Assembly (NCBI GenBank): GCA_016278415.1
Contig: JADQBV010000057.1
Span: forward strand, 1 to 34,899
Length of the DNA stretch: 34,899 nt
Direction of reading: 5' to 3'
Source of the DNA: Halanaerobiales bacterium
GTDB taxonomy: Bacteria; Bacillota_F; Halanaerobiia; Halanaerobiales; DTU029
Position 1 is the stretch's first letter; each line of letters opens with the position of its first letter. Shown here one piece after another: positions 8,376-16,205 of this stretch. The notes below the pieces were generated by a model that saw only the letters and a program-made list of their open reading frames with translations, did not search any database and was not told the DNA's origin. The translations under genes were made by a program, and so were the position numbers.

Positions 8376-9320
8376 TCAAATAAATTTCAAATCCCACATT
8401 TTTCTTAATTCTTCTATTCCTTGTTCAACTTTACTATCATCTAATAGATCTATGTCAATATATTCTATTTCTCCAAATCTGCCTTTATAAAATGCTAATC
8501 TGTTTATTCTGTGTACATCCCCAAATTTATCTATTCCCATTCCTTGACCGCCACACCTAATATCAATAATATTTAGCAAATAATACCCAAGAATTTGAGC
8601 GCATTCGGTCCAACTGTATCCTTTACTCTTGGTGCATTTAAAATCATATAATGTACCATCTATAAATATATCTGCATCAGCTCCTCCACAGCACATTGAG
8701 CCAATACCAAATCTAGGATTAAATAATACGCTACTTGTTTCATTTAAAAATCCTGAATTTATAAATTTATCTTCAAATACATTACACAATATTCTTAAGT
8801 CATTAATAACTTCTGTATCCGTATCATCTATTAGACTTTTTTTAATATCTTGAGGTGGTATGCCTGACCTAGCAATGAACTCAAGCGAAGCTAAATAACC
8901 TGCATAATTAATAATTTCATCAAAACTACTTTTTTTATTATTAATAAATTGCTTACACTCTTTTATGCCTTTAGAATATTTTTTATCAAGAGTTTTATAA
9001 TCTCTCTTTCCTATCATTCTTTCTAACTTTTTAAGTCCATGATCCGCCACTAAATGACTGTATGCAAGCTTTTTATCACTTGAATTTTTAATTTTGTTAG
9101 CTACCATGAATCTGGCCAGATAATCAAATCCAGCACCTACAAGAGTTGCCAAATATGGATTGCTTAGAGAATATGGTGCTAACATTTCGTATTCGGCAGA
9201 AAAGGCTTTTCTTCCTGATATTGTAGTAAATGATGGTCTTGGATTAATTATGTCTTTTAAAATTTTTTGAAATTGTTTATCTTTTTCAGTTTTACCTTTT
9301 AACATAGATTTCAATGACAT
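8376..9320 (-). CDS. PD-(D/E)XK-nuclease-like protein
   Basis: Encodes 314 residues with a GGGGTAAT-type site before ATG 9320. Residues 1-190 are mainly helical and unfamiliar. The C-terminal part shows a nuclease-like core: acidic residues D215/D217, then DFK at 226-228 (the D-x-K of the motif) with another Lys at 231, and Q242-xxx-Y246 behind it, the QxxxY helix seen in many members of the superfamily. The segment FGIGSMCCGGADAD before it is Gly/Cys-rich. Restriction, repair or Holliday-junction roles are all possible. It lies downstream of the LexA-like gene and reads the same way, with a 174-nt gap. Confidence 0.65.
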   Translation of the reverse strand: MSLKSMLKGKTEKDKQFQKILKDIINPRPSFTTISGRKAFSAEYEMLAPYSLSNPYLATLVGAGFDYLARFMVANKIKNSSDKKLAYSHLVADHGLKKLERMIGKRDYKTLDKKYSKGIKECKQFINNKKSSFDEIINYAGYLASLEFIARSGIPPQDIKKSLIDDTDTEVINDLRILCNVFEDKFINSGFLNETSSVLFNPRFGIGSMCCGGADADIFIDGTLYDFKCTKSKGYSWTECAQILGYYLLNIIDIRCGGQGMGIDKFGDVHRINRLAFYKGRFGEIEYIDIDLLDDSKVEQGIEELRKMWDLKFI

Positions 9321-9494
9321 ATAATTACCCCTTTTGTTTAACTTATATCGATAATCTTTCTTTTCTAATTTTAAACGACTTGTATTACTTATTTTACCAT
9401 ATAAAAAAGTTCCTGGATAATCAGAAACCTTTAAACATGACTAGACTATTATTTATTTGTATCAAATAAACTTTAGCAGAAGATAGTATTAATC

Positions 9495-10094
9495 TTACAA
9501 TTTCCTAAAAACACCTGTTATCTTTCCTATTACTTTATAATTTACATGTTGCATCTCATAATCTAATGAACTCTGATTAAAAGATTCGCTATCCCATCTT
9601 AAAAATATCAATTCTTTTTCTTTAGCAACTACAATAATATCACCAAATTCCGGGTTTTCCTTTCTTTCTATTAGAACAGAATCTCCTTCTTTTATACCTG
9701 TTATTTCAGTATTACTATTAATTTCTAACACAAAGTATTCTTTGCTAACATCAATATAACCTCCAGGCATGGGGAAGGTTATGTCTTTATATTTTATATT
9801 TAAACAATCTTGATGAAATGATATGGAATCAACAATAGGTATATTAATAATTTCGTTACCTTTATTACTAACGGTATTATTTAAAATTTCTATAGCTCTG
9901 GGCTTGGTAGAGTCCTTTTTTATATATCCTTTTCTCTCAAGATTATCCAGGTGACCGGCTATTGTAGATGTTGATTTTAGACCAGTAATTGCACAAATTT
10001 CACGGATAGTAGGAGGATACCCTTTATCATTTATTTGATTTTTTATTATATTTAGCACTTCCCTTTGTCTTTTTGTTAGAGAAGGATAATCCAT
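9495..10094 (-). CDS. LexA-family repressor lacking the self-cleavage residues
   Basis: ATG 10094 has an AAGGGG site 7 nt upstream, better than GTG 10100. The 199-residue product has a full LexA DNA-binding domain: LTKRQREVL, GYPPTIREIC, STSTIAGHL, and TKPRAIEIL at about 64-72. A LexA-like C-terminal domain follows (IPIV, FVLEI, GIKEGDSVLIER, FGDIIVVAK), but aligned by eye with B. subtilis LexA, the Ala-Gly cleavage site is replaced around F93-H94, the GDSM catalytic Ser by Asn/Thr (128-129; a Ser at 127 lacks the context), and the catalytic Lys of TVKRF by Leu165. It should bind LexA-like boxes but not cut itself. It is divergent from the K+ channel gene and probably represses both. Inducer unknown. 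Confidence 0.85.
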   Translation of the reverse strand: MDYPSLTKRQREVLNIIKNQINDKGYPPTIREICAITGLKSTSTIAGHLDNLERKGYIKKDSTKPRAIEILNNTVSNKGNEIINIPIVDSISFHQDCLNIKYKDITFPMPGGYIDVSKEYFVLEINSNTEITGIKEGDSVLIERKENPEFGDIIVVAKEKELIFLRWDSESFNQSSLDYEMQHVNYKVIGKITGVFRKL

Positions 10095-10122
10095 GGCCAC
10101 ACCCCTTAAATATTATATATTT

Positions 10123-10244
10123 ATTATATCATTCAAGAACTAATGTTTGGTGCTATATTTTTTATATTCAAAGTATAAGGAATTAGTCTTAAAATCTATA
10201 TACAATAAGGCTTTGTATGCGAAAGTTCTTGAAAATGATATAAT
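10123..10244. promoter_or_regulatory. Divergent promoter pair with shared inverted operator
   Basis: Leftward, a TATAAT (10128-10123) serves the LexA-like gene; rightward, a TATAAT (10239-10244) serves the channel gene. Each -10 is preceded by the same string, GTTCTTGAA(AA)TGATATAAT, in inverted orientation (TCAAGAACT at 10133-10141 and AGTTCTTGA at 10225-10233). The left copy is part of a degenerate LexA box, AGAAC-TAAT-GTTTG (10136-10149). Common control of both genes by the LexA-like protein is likely. Confidence 0.7.
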
Positions 10245-10288
10245 TCTTTACATAGAAGAATATAAAGAATAAGCGTTTGGAGGAAAAT

Positions 10289-11521
10289 ATGATCCCTATT
10301 GAAGTTAGAGTATTAGGCAAGGAAATAATAGATAATCATCATATTACTTTAAAGTATGATAAATTAGAGCCTAATAAACAAGGCGAAGTAGATATTTCTC
10401 TTACTTTTGATGAAACTTTAAGCAAATATGATTTAAATAAAGAAGATATTTATGGTATATGGGTAGATATGCCTGGTGGGAATAACGGAATATTTCATGT
10501 TCAAGATTTTGATTATTTCTGTATAACTAACAGAAGAACAAGTACACCATTATCTTTTGACATTGTTACTATAGTGGGGATAGGTGACCATGGGGTTATA
10601 AATAATTTGAATTGCGGAAGGATGGATATAGAAGAGTCTAGAGTTAGAATTAATAATTCTAATATAGAAAGTTTGAATTTTGGTTTAGGAACTATGCTAG
10701 GAAAAAAAGAAGAAGATATCAATGAAGAGCAATATGATTTAACAATAAATAATTCAAGAATTGATGAATTAGCGATATATTCATCATGTTCAAGTGTTAA
10801 TCTAGAAAAGGTAACTATATCAAATTTTCAAATTAGAAATTACAAAGCTAGAATAAATCATCTTCTACAATTAAAAGAATCAAATATTGATAGATTTAAT
10901 AGTTTATCAGATATTGGGGATATATCACTGCATAGGTCTAATATATCCGAATTCTTAATAGGAAATAATGTAAAGATTAAAAGATGGAGTATGGATTACT
11001 CAACCATAGTAAATACTTATAATTTGAATTTAGAGTCCTTTGAAAATAATAGACTTGAGACATATCAATTAATTATGAAATCAGCAAAAAATAATATAGA
11101 TGATGAGCTATATGCAACTGCAGGATATCAATATATGAGAGAAAAGACTAAACATATAAAAGGTTGGATACCAAAAAATGTTCATAGATTAATGGGACTT
11201 ACAACTGGCTATGGTTATAGACCATTAAATACAGTTTTTTCAGCTATTTTTATATGGTTTGTATTTGGAGTTTTATATACACTAATTGATTTATCTCATA
11301 TCTATGATTCATTAAATTTAATAAAAACAGATACTATCCTCAGTACAATTAGTAAAAATCTATACTTTTCGATTATTACATTTACCACCACTGGTTATGG
11401 TGATATCCTTCCAATATATAGCATTACAAAGATATTAGCAGGAATCGAATCTATGTTAGGGATTGTTTTAATGGCTCTATTTATATTTTCATTGACTAAA
11501 AGGTATGGAAGTACAGATTAA
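10289..11521 (+). CDS. Ion-channel protein with solenoid-like N-terminal domain
   Basis: ATG 10289 follows TTGGAGG by 5 nt (an in-frame TTG at 10277 lies before the site and is rejected). The 410-residue product has three parts: an N-terminal soluble domain (1-85); a repetitive region (about 90-260) of short Asn/Ser/Ile/Leu-rich units such as NNSNIESLNF and NNSRIDELAIY, which looks like a pentapeptide-type beta-solenoid; and a C-terminal two-helix channel, with TM1 at about 315-333, pore motif TTTGYGD at 366-372 and TM2 at about 380-400. The pore motif is the K+ selectivity filter. It should pass K+ when the soluble part senses some signal. It is divergent from a LexA-like repressor, hinting at stress- or invasion-triggered membrane depolarisation (inference). 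Confidence 0.85.
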   Translation: MIPIEVRVLGKEIIDNHHITLKYDKLEPNKQGEVDISLTFDETLSKYDLNKEDIYGIWVDMPGGNNGIFHVQDFDYFCITNRRTSTPLSFDIVTIVGIGDHGVINNLNCGRMDIEESRVRINNSNIESLNFGLGTMLGKKEEDINEEQYDLTINNSRIDELAIYSSCSSVNLEKVTISNFQIRNYKARINHLLQLKESNIDRFNSLSDIGDISLHRSNISEFLIGNNVKIKRWSMDYSTIVNTYNLNLESFENNRLETYQLIMKSAKNNIDDELYATAGYQYMREKTKHIKGWIPKNVHRLMGLTTGYGYRPLNTVFSAIFIWFVFGVLYTLIDLSHIYDSLNLIKTDTILSTISKNLYFSIITFTTTGYGDILPIYSITKILAGIESMLGIVLMALFIFSLTKRYGSTD

Positions 11522-11540
11522 TTCTTAATATAAAATACTA

Positions 11541-11565
11541 AAAAGGTGCAATGCACCTTTTAAAT
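11541..11565 (+). terminator. Intrinsic terminator of the channel gene
   Basis: Perfect 9-bp stem AAAAGGTGC / GCACCTTTT with a 3-nt loop, 19 nt after the channel stop codon. Confidence 0.75.
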
Positions 11566-11583
11566 TTTATGCGAACAGAAATT

Positions 11584-11612
11584 TTAATAACTCTATCTAT
11601 TAATGTTATAAT
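11584..11612 (+). promoter_or_regulatory. Promoter of the type I toxin transcript
   Basis: Perfect TATAAT at 11607-11612 with TTAATA at 11584-11589 and 17-bp spacing. The start point would be near 11619, giving a 30-nt leader before the toxin start codon. Confidence 0.6.
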
Positions 11613-11648
11613 AGTTGTATCCTTTCGATAGGAAAGGAGGTGAGGACA

Positions 11649-11661
11649 ATTGTCTCGTACA
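11649..11661 (+). repeat. Direct repeat copy 1 (toxin start), partner at 11810-11822
   Basis: ATTGTCTCGTACA at the toxin start codon and ATTGTCTCGCACA at 11810-11822 differ at one base. They lie on either side of the shared terminator, as the DR elements of par loci do. Confidence 0.8.
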
Positions 11662-11754
11662 AAAGAAAACAGAGCAGAGTACATAGTAAAAATCTTGACA
11701 GCATGTGCTGCTCTAATTACAGCATTAGCTACATTAATAAAAGCTGTAAAATAA
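11650..11754 (+). CDS. Fst/par-like type I toxin, 34-aa membrane peptide
   Basis: A very strong AAAGGAGGTGAGG site (11633-11645) precedes a TTG at 11650, and 34 codons follow to TAA at 11752. The peptide starts MSRTKENRAEY and continues with one hydrophobic helix (YIVKIL...TLIKAV) and a basic end. Size, single helix and very strong Shine-Dalgarno are typical of type I toxins that damage the membrane. The gene ends directly in a bidirectional terminator, and a convergent promoter beyond it should produce an antisense RNA. The 13-bp sequence at the start codon is repeated beyond the terminator, as in the Enterococcus pAD1 par (Fst) system. The peptide itself has no clear sequence match to Fst. 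Confidence 0.75.
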   Translation: MSRTKENRAEYIVKILTACAALITALATLIKAVK

Positions 11755-11756
11755 GC

Positions 11757-11800
11757 AAAAAGAAAAGAAGGTGCCTGTAACACCTTCTTTTCTTTTTTTT
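11757..11800. terminator. Shared bidirectional terminator of the toxin-antitoxin pair
   Basis: Perfect 17-bp stem (AAAAAGAAAAGAAGGTG at 11757-11773 with its complement at 11781-11797), 7-nt loop. The stem is A-rich on one side and T-rich on the other, so it works in both directions. Confidence 0.9.
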
Positions 11801-11833
11801 GTAAGAACCATTGTCTCGCACATTGGTTTTCTT
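11757..11833 (-). ncRNA. Putative antisense antitoxin RNA (RNA II-like)
   Basis: Reading leftward there is TTGTAT (11869-11864), an 18-bp spacer and an extended -10 TGGTATATT (TATATT at 11845-11840). A transcript starting near 11833 would end in the shared terminator after about 75 nt. Its 5' part forms a hairpin (AACCA...TGGTT at 11829-11807) whose loop region UGUGCGAGACAAU is complementary in 12 of 13 positions to the toxin mRNA at its start codon (11649-11661). This matches the par logic of an RNA that covers the toxin start and pairs also at the terminator. Exact ends are estimates. Confidence 0.6.
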
Positions 11834-11934
11834 ATTTATAATATACCACAATTTTCAACATTTATACAATATTATTTTGTGTTTTTACAATTACCTGTAG
11901 TATATGCTTACAAATTGATCTTGTAAATACGTTT

Positions 11935-12465
11935 TTATTTTCTATAGTCCACAATTTTTTGTTTTTTCCATTTAATATATTTTTCAAACTTTTCTTTTAG
12001 TATTGTATCTATATTTGCTTCAGGATTAGATTTCTGTGCATCATCAATTTTTTTAATGAGCTGCACAAAATAATGTTTGGACATTAATGTTGCATCTCTA
12101 GTCATTTCTGTTGTTTTGACTTGTTCTTTAAATTTCAAATTCACAAAAAATTCATCTACAAAACAGTGCTTAGTATATCTAAGCACTTTACTTACTGGAC
12201 CATAGATAAGCATATCTTCTTTATGTACAATGTACTTATCAGTATCAAGCTGTTCAACACAACCATCATAAAAAGCTAATTTTTTAATATATTTAGGCAC
12301 ACCAATCTGTGATATTCCAGTAATACTTGATATTTGTTTTTGTGTAATATATGTTATTCCATCACTACATCTATGATCTACTAATACTTTAATTATTTGG
12401 GGAAATTTTATAAGTTCAGGATAGAGTACATATATATAATTATTATCTAATATTTCATTACTCAT
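11935..12465 (-). CDS. Winged-helix-like protein downstream of resolvase
   Basis: Encodes 176 residues. Residues about 38-65 (ITQKQISSITGISQIGVPKYI) form a clear helix-turn-helix, and the region around it, DGCVEQL..DKYIVH, could be the wing. The C-terminal third is a Lys-rich helix ending KWKKQKIVDYRK. No enzymatic motif. It starts 25 nt after the resolvase stop and is probably in the same transcript. It may be a replication, copy-control or partition regulator of the replicon; the sequence does not decide among these. Confidence 0.6.
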   Translation of the reverse strand: MSNEILDNNYIYVLYPELIKFPQIIKVLVDHRCSDGITYITQKQISSITGISQIGVPKYIKKLAFYDGCVEQLDTDKYIVHKEDMLIYGPVSKVLRYTKHCFVDEFFVNLKFKEQVKTTEMTRDATLMSKHYFVQLIKKIDDAQKSNPEANIDTILKEKFEKYIKWKKQKIVDYRK

Positions 12466-12490
12466 TTTAATACTCCATTCTTTTTATACT

Positions 12491-13132
12491 CTAAGCAACT
12501 TCAGAGTTTAATTTATCTTCATATTCTTTAATAATCTTATAAAAAGTATTTCTTTTGAGTTCGAGCATTCCCATAAATTTAACACCTGTAATATCATTAT
12601 TTTTCCATTTAGAATAATAAGTATTAAGTGTTTCTAGTTGACTTTTATTTAAAGTATCTAGAGATATCCTAGGTCTTCCTAAGTATTTCCCCTGAGCTTT
12701 AGCTAAAGCGATCCCTTCAGCTTGTCTTTGCTTAATTTTCTTACGTTCTTGCTCTGCTACATAAGAAAGCAAGCTTAGAAATTGATCTTCCATGAGCTTT
12801 CCTATATCTCCCATAGCTTTAAATTTTCTACTATCAAACAAAGTAGGATTCTCTAGAATAACTATATCTGCATTTAATTTTCTAGTAATTTCTTTCCACT
12901 CTTTGATAATTCCATCATAATTTCTTCCAAGCCGATCCAGTGCATCCAAATAAATTAGATCACCTTCTCTAATAATATTTTTCATAGATTTATAATTAGG
13001 TCTTTCGAAACTTGCTCCAGTTTGTTTATCAATAAAAATAAATCTATTTTCAATTCCCAGATCTTTCATCTTTTCAAGTTGTCTATTCTCGTTTTGATCC
13101 TTTGAACTTACCCTTATATATCCTAGATTCAT
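12491..13132 (-). CDS. Serine recombinase, resolvase/invertase family
   Basis: Encodes 213 residues, the usual length. The start GYIRVSSKDQNENRQL contains the catalytic Ser (S9); further family motifs are DALDRLGRN (about 63-71) and the long helix EQERKKIKQRQAEGI, followed by KYLGRPRISLD and a C-terminal helix-turn-helix (VKFMGMLELKRNTFYK). It should cut and rejoin DNA at paired res sites, resolving plasmid multimers or cointegrates, or inverting a segment. The region upstream of its start (13158-13317) contains inverted and direct repeats that look like its binding site. A winged-helix-like gene follows. Confidence 0.93.
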   Translation of the reverse strand: MNLGYIRVSSKDQNENRQLEKMKDLGIENRFIFIDKQTGASFERPNYKSMKNIIREGDLIYLDALDRLGRNYDGIIKEWKEITRKLNADIVILENPTLFDSRKFKAMGDIGKLMEDQFLSLLSYVAEQERKKIKQRQAEGIALAKAQGKYLGRPRISLDTLNKSQLETLNTYYSKWKNNDITGVKFMGMLELKRNTFYKIIKEYEDKLNSEVA

Positions 13133-13157
13133 TTAAAGTCACATCCTTTTATTAAAA

Positions 13158-13317
13158 ACCATTATCTAACCATTATTTTACCATTGTTGTTTATAAAGGT
13201 ATATAGGTACTTAATAAATGTTTTTTAAATAAAAAGCATAGCTTTATAAACATGAAAAACATATCAAAATATACATGTCCTAAAAGTATACCTTTATAAA
13301 CAATGGTGTTAGGACAA
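13158..13317. repeat. res-like repeat region upstream of resolvase
   Basis: Three tandem 11-bp units begin ACCATT (13158-13168, 13169-13179, 13180-13190). TTTATAAACA occurs at 13243-13252 and 13293-13302 and, inverted, at 13188-13197. An inverted pair ACCATTG...TTTATAAAGGTATA (13180-13204) and its complement (13287-13307) frames the region, and TGTCCTA / TAGGACA (13275-13281, 13311-13317) adds another dyad. Size and position suit a multi-subsite res with the promoter of the resolvase gene inside; the 11-bp units could also be iterons. Confidence 0.65.
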
Positions 13318-13360
13318 TAAATAAATTCCCAAACTTAAATTTATTTTAGATGGGGGAATT

Positions 13361-13483
13361 ATGTTTCATATACTTTTAAATTGTATTTTGATAATAAAAG
13401 GTAATTGTTTTACGATATATTGTAGCTATGCTCTAATTACCCCAGTTATAAAAGATGCAGTAGTTTTCAAAAACCTACCTTAG
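13361..13483 (+). CDS. Possible 40-aa peptide
   Basis: ATG 13361 follows GGGGGA by 3 nt and the frame is open for 40 codons. The peptide starts MFHILLNCILIIKG and has three Cys and a hydrophobic first half. Spacing of the site is short and there is no family, so coding is uncertain. The rest of 13318-13628 shows only an inverted repeat GTCGAA...TTCGAC (13492-13512) upstream of the lipoprotein gene. Confidence 0.3.
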   Translation: MFHILLNCILIIKGNCFTIYCSYALITPVIKDAVVFKNLP

Positions 13484-13628
13484 AAAAAAATGAGTCGAAC
13501 TAACAAATTTCGACATATTTCACTGTTGTTCGCCTGTAAAATATATTTAGTAGCAATCCGAGTATAGTTTCAATCAATACTTGGATATTGTCAAAGAATA
13601 AAAAATCAATCAAATTAGGTGGGATAGT

Positions 13629-15461
13629 ATGTATAAGAAAAAAGTGTTTGTTATTATTATAGTATTGTTTATGGCAGTTATTAGCACTAGTTGTAGTTCG
13701 GAAGGAAAATATAATAATCTCATTAATTCTGCTGAAGAAGCAATTAATCAATGGGATTTTGAGAAAGCTGTTGGTTACTATGAAGATATTATGGACATAG
13801 ATATTAATTCTCTTGAAGACGGTGAAGTTAAAATTGGTAATGCAGAAGATTCATTGGAAAACACTCTAGAGATTCTTGAGAACATTGAGACTATTAAAGA
13901 TAATTATAATAAATCCATTGAAGAGGTAGAAAACTTGAATTATGAAGTAACTAATATAAAAAAGGTTAAAGAAGTTCATGAGAAAATAACTAATTTAGAA
14001 GATGATTTTTATTATTTATCCAATACAAATTTAGTTAAGAAACTTGAGGAAGCACGTAACGGTATTGAAACTAATGTTAAGAATCAAATTATTCAAACTG
14101 CTTTAGCAGATTTCCAAACAACTTTAAAAGATATAAAATTTGATGATTCCGAGATTATATTATATGAATTATACGATTTAAAGGAATTGTTTCCTGAACT
14201 TATAAATACAGATATAAGATTGCTTCAGGAAAAATTAAGTGAAGAAAAAGCAAAGTATATTGAAATACCTATAGATATAATAAAACGAGACAGTTTAATG
14301 TATGAAGATAGTAATGGAAAGATTACTTTTTTAGGAGAAGGAAGAAGAAAAGATAGGGTATATGCTTTTTATAAATTTGAAGGAGATTATAAAGAAGCTG
14401 TCAAGAAGATAAACATAAAAGCTAATGTTGCTTTATCAAATGGTAATCATGTAGATAATAGTCCAAATGAATTTAGAAACTATGGTGACTATGTTATTGG
14501 TTTTGGATATTTGACAGATGATACAAGTGTTTTAATTGAAGAATTTAGTTATATAAGTCCATTTGATTCATCAGAAATAAATGAATTTAAGTACGAAAAT
14601 TCAAAAATTGACTCACATACAATACCTTCTGTTTACAAATATACAACAGAAGAGCTTAACACAAAAATAGTCTTGGAAGACGAGACTAAAAAAGTTGAGA
14701 TTAATAAACTTATATTTGATCATAAGAAAGATTTTATGAACAATATAACAGTTACAGTTGAAGGTGTCTTTACACCAAAAGAAGAGATAAATAATTATAG
14801 CTATGATACTCTCTGCTATCTATATGACCCAATTAGAAAGAATGTTGGCAAAGCTTCTTTTACCAATTATTTCAATAAAGAATTCACAAAAGGTTTCCAA
14901 CATGATTTTAGCTTCTCTTTTAAAATACCAGAAATACAAAAGGATACTAAATACTTAACATTATATTTTAAAGATCTTAGGACAAATATTGATTTAAATG
15001 ATGGTAAAGAGTATGAACTAGATAAAGAATCATTAGATAATTTTATTATTAAGAATCAGGATATGTTTTCTGCTGTAAATATTAATCTACATTCTTATAC
15101 TGGAATGTACTTCAGGAATCAAGAAGATAAAATAGTAATGAATACTATAGAATTTGATGGTGGAGAAGGATTTTTTAGTACATCAAAACCTAAAGTAGAA
15201 GTCTTACTAGGAAAAATGTATAGCAAACTAACAGTTGAATTGGCCATTGATAATACTACCCTTGATAGGGATTACTCTAATACCATAGTTAAGTTTATTG
15301 GAAATGAGAAAGTACTGAAAGAAGTAAAAATACCTGATAGTTTAGATGTAGTACGTATAGAAGTACCTGTTGATGGCATTAAAATATTGAAGATAGCTGC
15401 AAGTCATAATTCTGATAACGGTCAGAAATTATTACTTCAGAATGGTATTTTGCATAAATAG
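13629..15461 (+). CDS. Large surface lipoprotein
   Basis: Encodes 610 residues with a GGTGGGA site. The N-terminus is a lipoprotein signal: MYKKK, a hydrophobic stretch and the lipobox ISTSC, so the mature protein starts at Cys22 and is anchored outside the membrane. Residues about 28-215 are helical and charged (coiled-coil or tetratricopeptide-like, with NQWDFEKAVGYYEDI). Beta-rich domains follow from about 240; the last 110 residues (FDGGEGFF...VEVLLGKMYSKL..., VKIL) read like an NPCBM/discoidin-type carbohydrate-binding domain, although identity is too low to be sure. It stands alone, with its own terminator. No catalytic motif was seen; binding to the cell wall or to a partner surface is the likely role. 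Confidence 0.8.
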   Translation: MYKKKVFVIIIVLFMAVISTSCSSEGKYNNLINSAEEAINQWDFEKAVGYYEDIMDIDINSLEDGEVKIGNAEDSLENTLEILENIETIKDNYNKSIEEVENLNYEVTNIKKVKEVHEKITNLEDDFYYLSNTNLVKKLEEARNGIETNVKNQIIQTALADFQTTLKDIKFDDSEIILYELYDLKELFPELINTDIRLLQEKLSEEKAKYIEIPIDIIKRDSLMYEDSNGKITFLGEGRRKDRVYAFYKFEGDYKEAVKKINIKANVALSNGNHVDNSPNEFRNYGDYVIGFGYLTDDTSVLIEEFSYISPFDSSEINEFKYENSKIDSHTIPSVYKYTTEELNTKIVLEDETKKVEINKLIFDHKKDFMNNITVTVEGVFTPKEEINNYSYDTLCYLYDPIRKNVGKASFTNYFNKEFTKGFQHDFSFSFKIPEIQKDTKYLTLYFKDLRTNIDLNDGKEYELDKESLDNFIIKNQDMFSAVNINLHSYTGMYFRNQEDKIVMNTIEFDGGEGFFSTSKPKVEVLLGKMYSKLTVELAIDNTTLDRDYSNTIVKFIGNEKVLKEVKIPDSLDVVRIEVPVDGIKILKIAASHNSDNGQKLLLQNGILHK

Positions 15462-15545
15462 ATTACTAAATTTTAAAGGATTGGATCTTTTTTAGTTAAA
15501 ATAAGTAGGTTGTGTTGCCGGTACCCCTAGATGGCTGAATAGAAG

Positions 15546-15584
15546 ACTCCCCAATAACTAAGCATGACTTATTGGGGAGTTTTC
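15546..15584 (+). terminator. Intrinsic terminator after the lipoprotein gene
   Basis: Perfect 12-bp stem ACTCCCCAATAA / TTATTGGGGAGT with an 11-nt loop and TTTT afterwards. Confidence 0.88.
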
Positions 15585-15607
15585 TATAGGTAAATTATCA
15601 ACAATTG

Positions 15608-15680
15608 TTGAATATGTTAAACTTTTTATTGACAAAGCTAAACTATACAGCTATAATATAATTAAGTTGAACATATTAAA
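15608..15680 (+). promoter_or_regulatory. Consensus promoter flanked by repeated operator-like boxes
   Basis: TTGACA (15629-15634), 17-bp spacer and TATAAT (15652-15657) make a perfect sigma-A promoter for the RadC operon. TTGAATATGTTAAA (15608-15621) and TTGAACATATTAAA (15667-15680) flank it as direct repeats with two mismatches, 59 bp apart, and a 14-bp palindrome TCAACAATTGTTGA (15598-15611) overlaps the first. A regulator binding both boxes could loop over the promoter. Confidence 0.85.
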
Positions 15681-15717
15681 TAATTAGTTGTAAATAATAA
15701 ATGAGAGGGGTATAATA

Positions 15718-16161
15718 ATGATAAGCATTGAGGTTGTTTCACTAAAACTAATAAAGGATAAGGAGGTGGAGGTCAACCTTCCTTCTAGGCAAATTAAAAG
15801 TCCTAGAGATGTAGTAGAATTATTGCAAGCGTTAATAGGAGCCGACGATAGAGAACATTGCATATTAATTACCTTAGACACAAAAAATCAAATCAATAAA
15901 ATACATACTGTTTCAATAGGTTCATTAAATGCATCAATTGTTCACCCAAGAGAAGTTTTTAAACTAGCAGTTAAAACTAATGCAGCAAGTATAATAATAA
16001 GTCATAACCATCCAAGTGGAAATACTATAGAATCAAAGGAGGATATTGAAATAACTGAACGCCTTAAAGAAGCAGGAAAAATATTAGGAATTGAACTTTT
16101 AGACCACATAATAGTTGGAGAAGATTCTTATAGAAGTCTAAGAGAACAGGGATACATTTAA
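15718..16161 (+). CDS. RadC/JAB-domain protein, short form
   Basis: Encodes 147 residues with a GAGAGGGG site. It is only the RadC JAB (DUF2466) domain, lacking the N-terminal helical domain of chromosomal RadC. The metal-binding motif is SHNHPSG with H96 and H98, and a conserved Asp at about 109 completes the H-x-H-x10-D signature. The fold is that of JAB/MPN metalloproteases, but no activity is proven for RadC. Short forms like this are frequent on plasmids, phages and near anti-restriction genes. It is the first gene of an operon of small genes; its stop codon lies inside a 7-bp hairpin GGGATAC...GTATCCC (16149-16169) that might trim or slow the transcript. Confidence 0.9.
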   Translation: MISIEVVSLKLIKDKEVEVNLPSRQIKSPRDVVELLQALIGADDREHCILITLDTKNQINKIHTVSIGSLNASIVHPREVFKLAVKTNAASIIISHNHPSGNTIESKEDIEITERLKEAGKILGIELLDHIIVGEDSYRSLREQGYI

Positions 16162-16205
16162 AGTATCCCATCCCTTTAAATATAAATAAAAGGTGTGTGA
16201 TTTTA

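Noticed and set aside
11570..11582. SOS box near the type I toxin promoter
   Set aside because: GCGAACAGAA has only one half-site; no GTTCG partner at the right distance.
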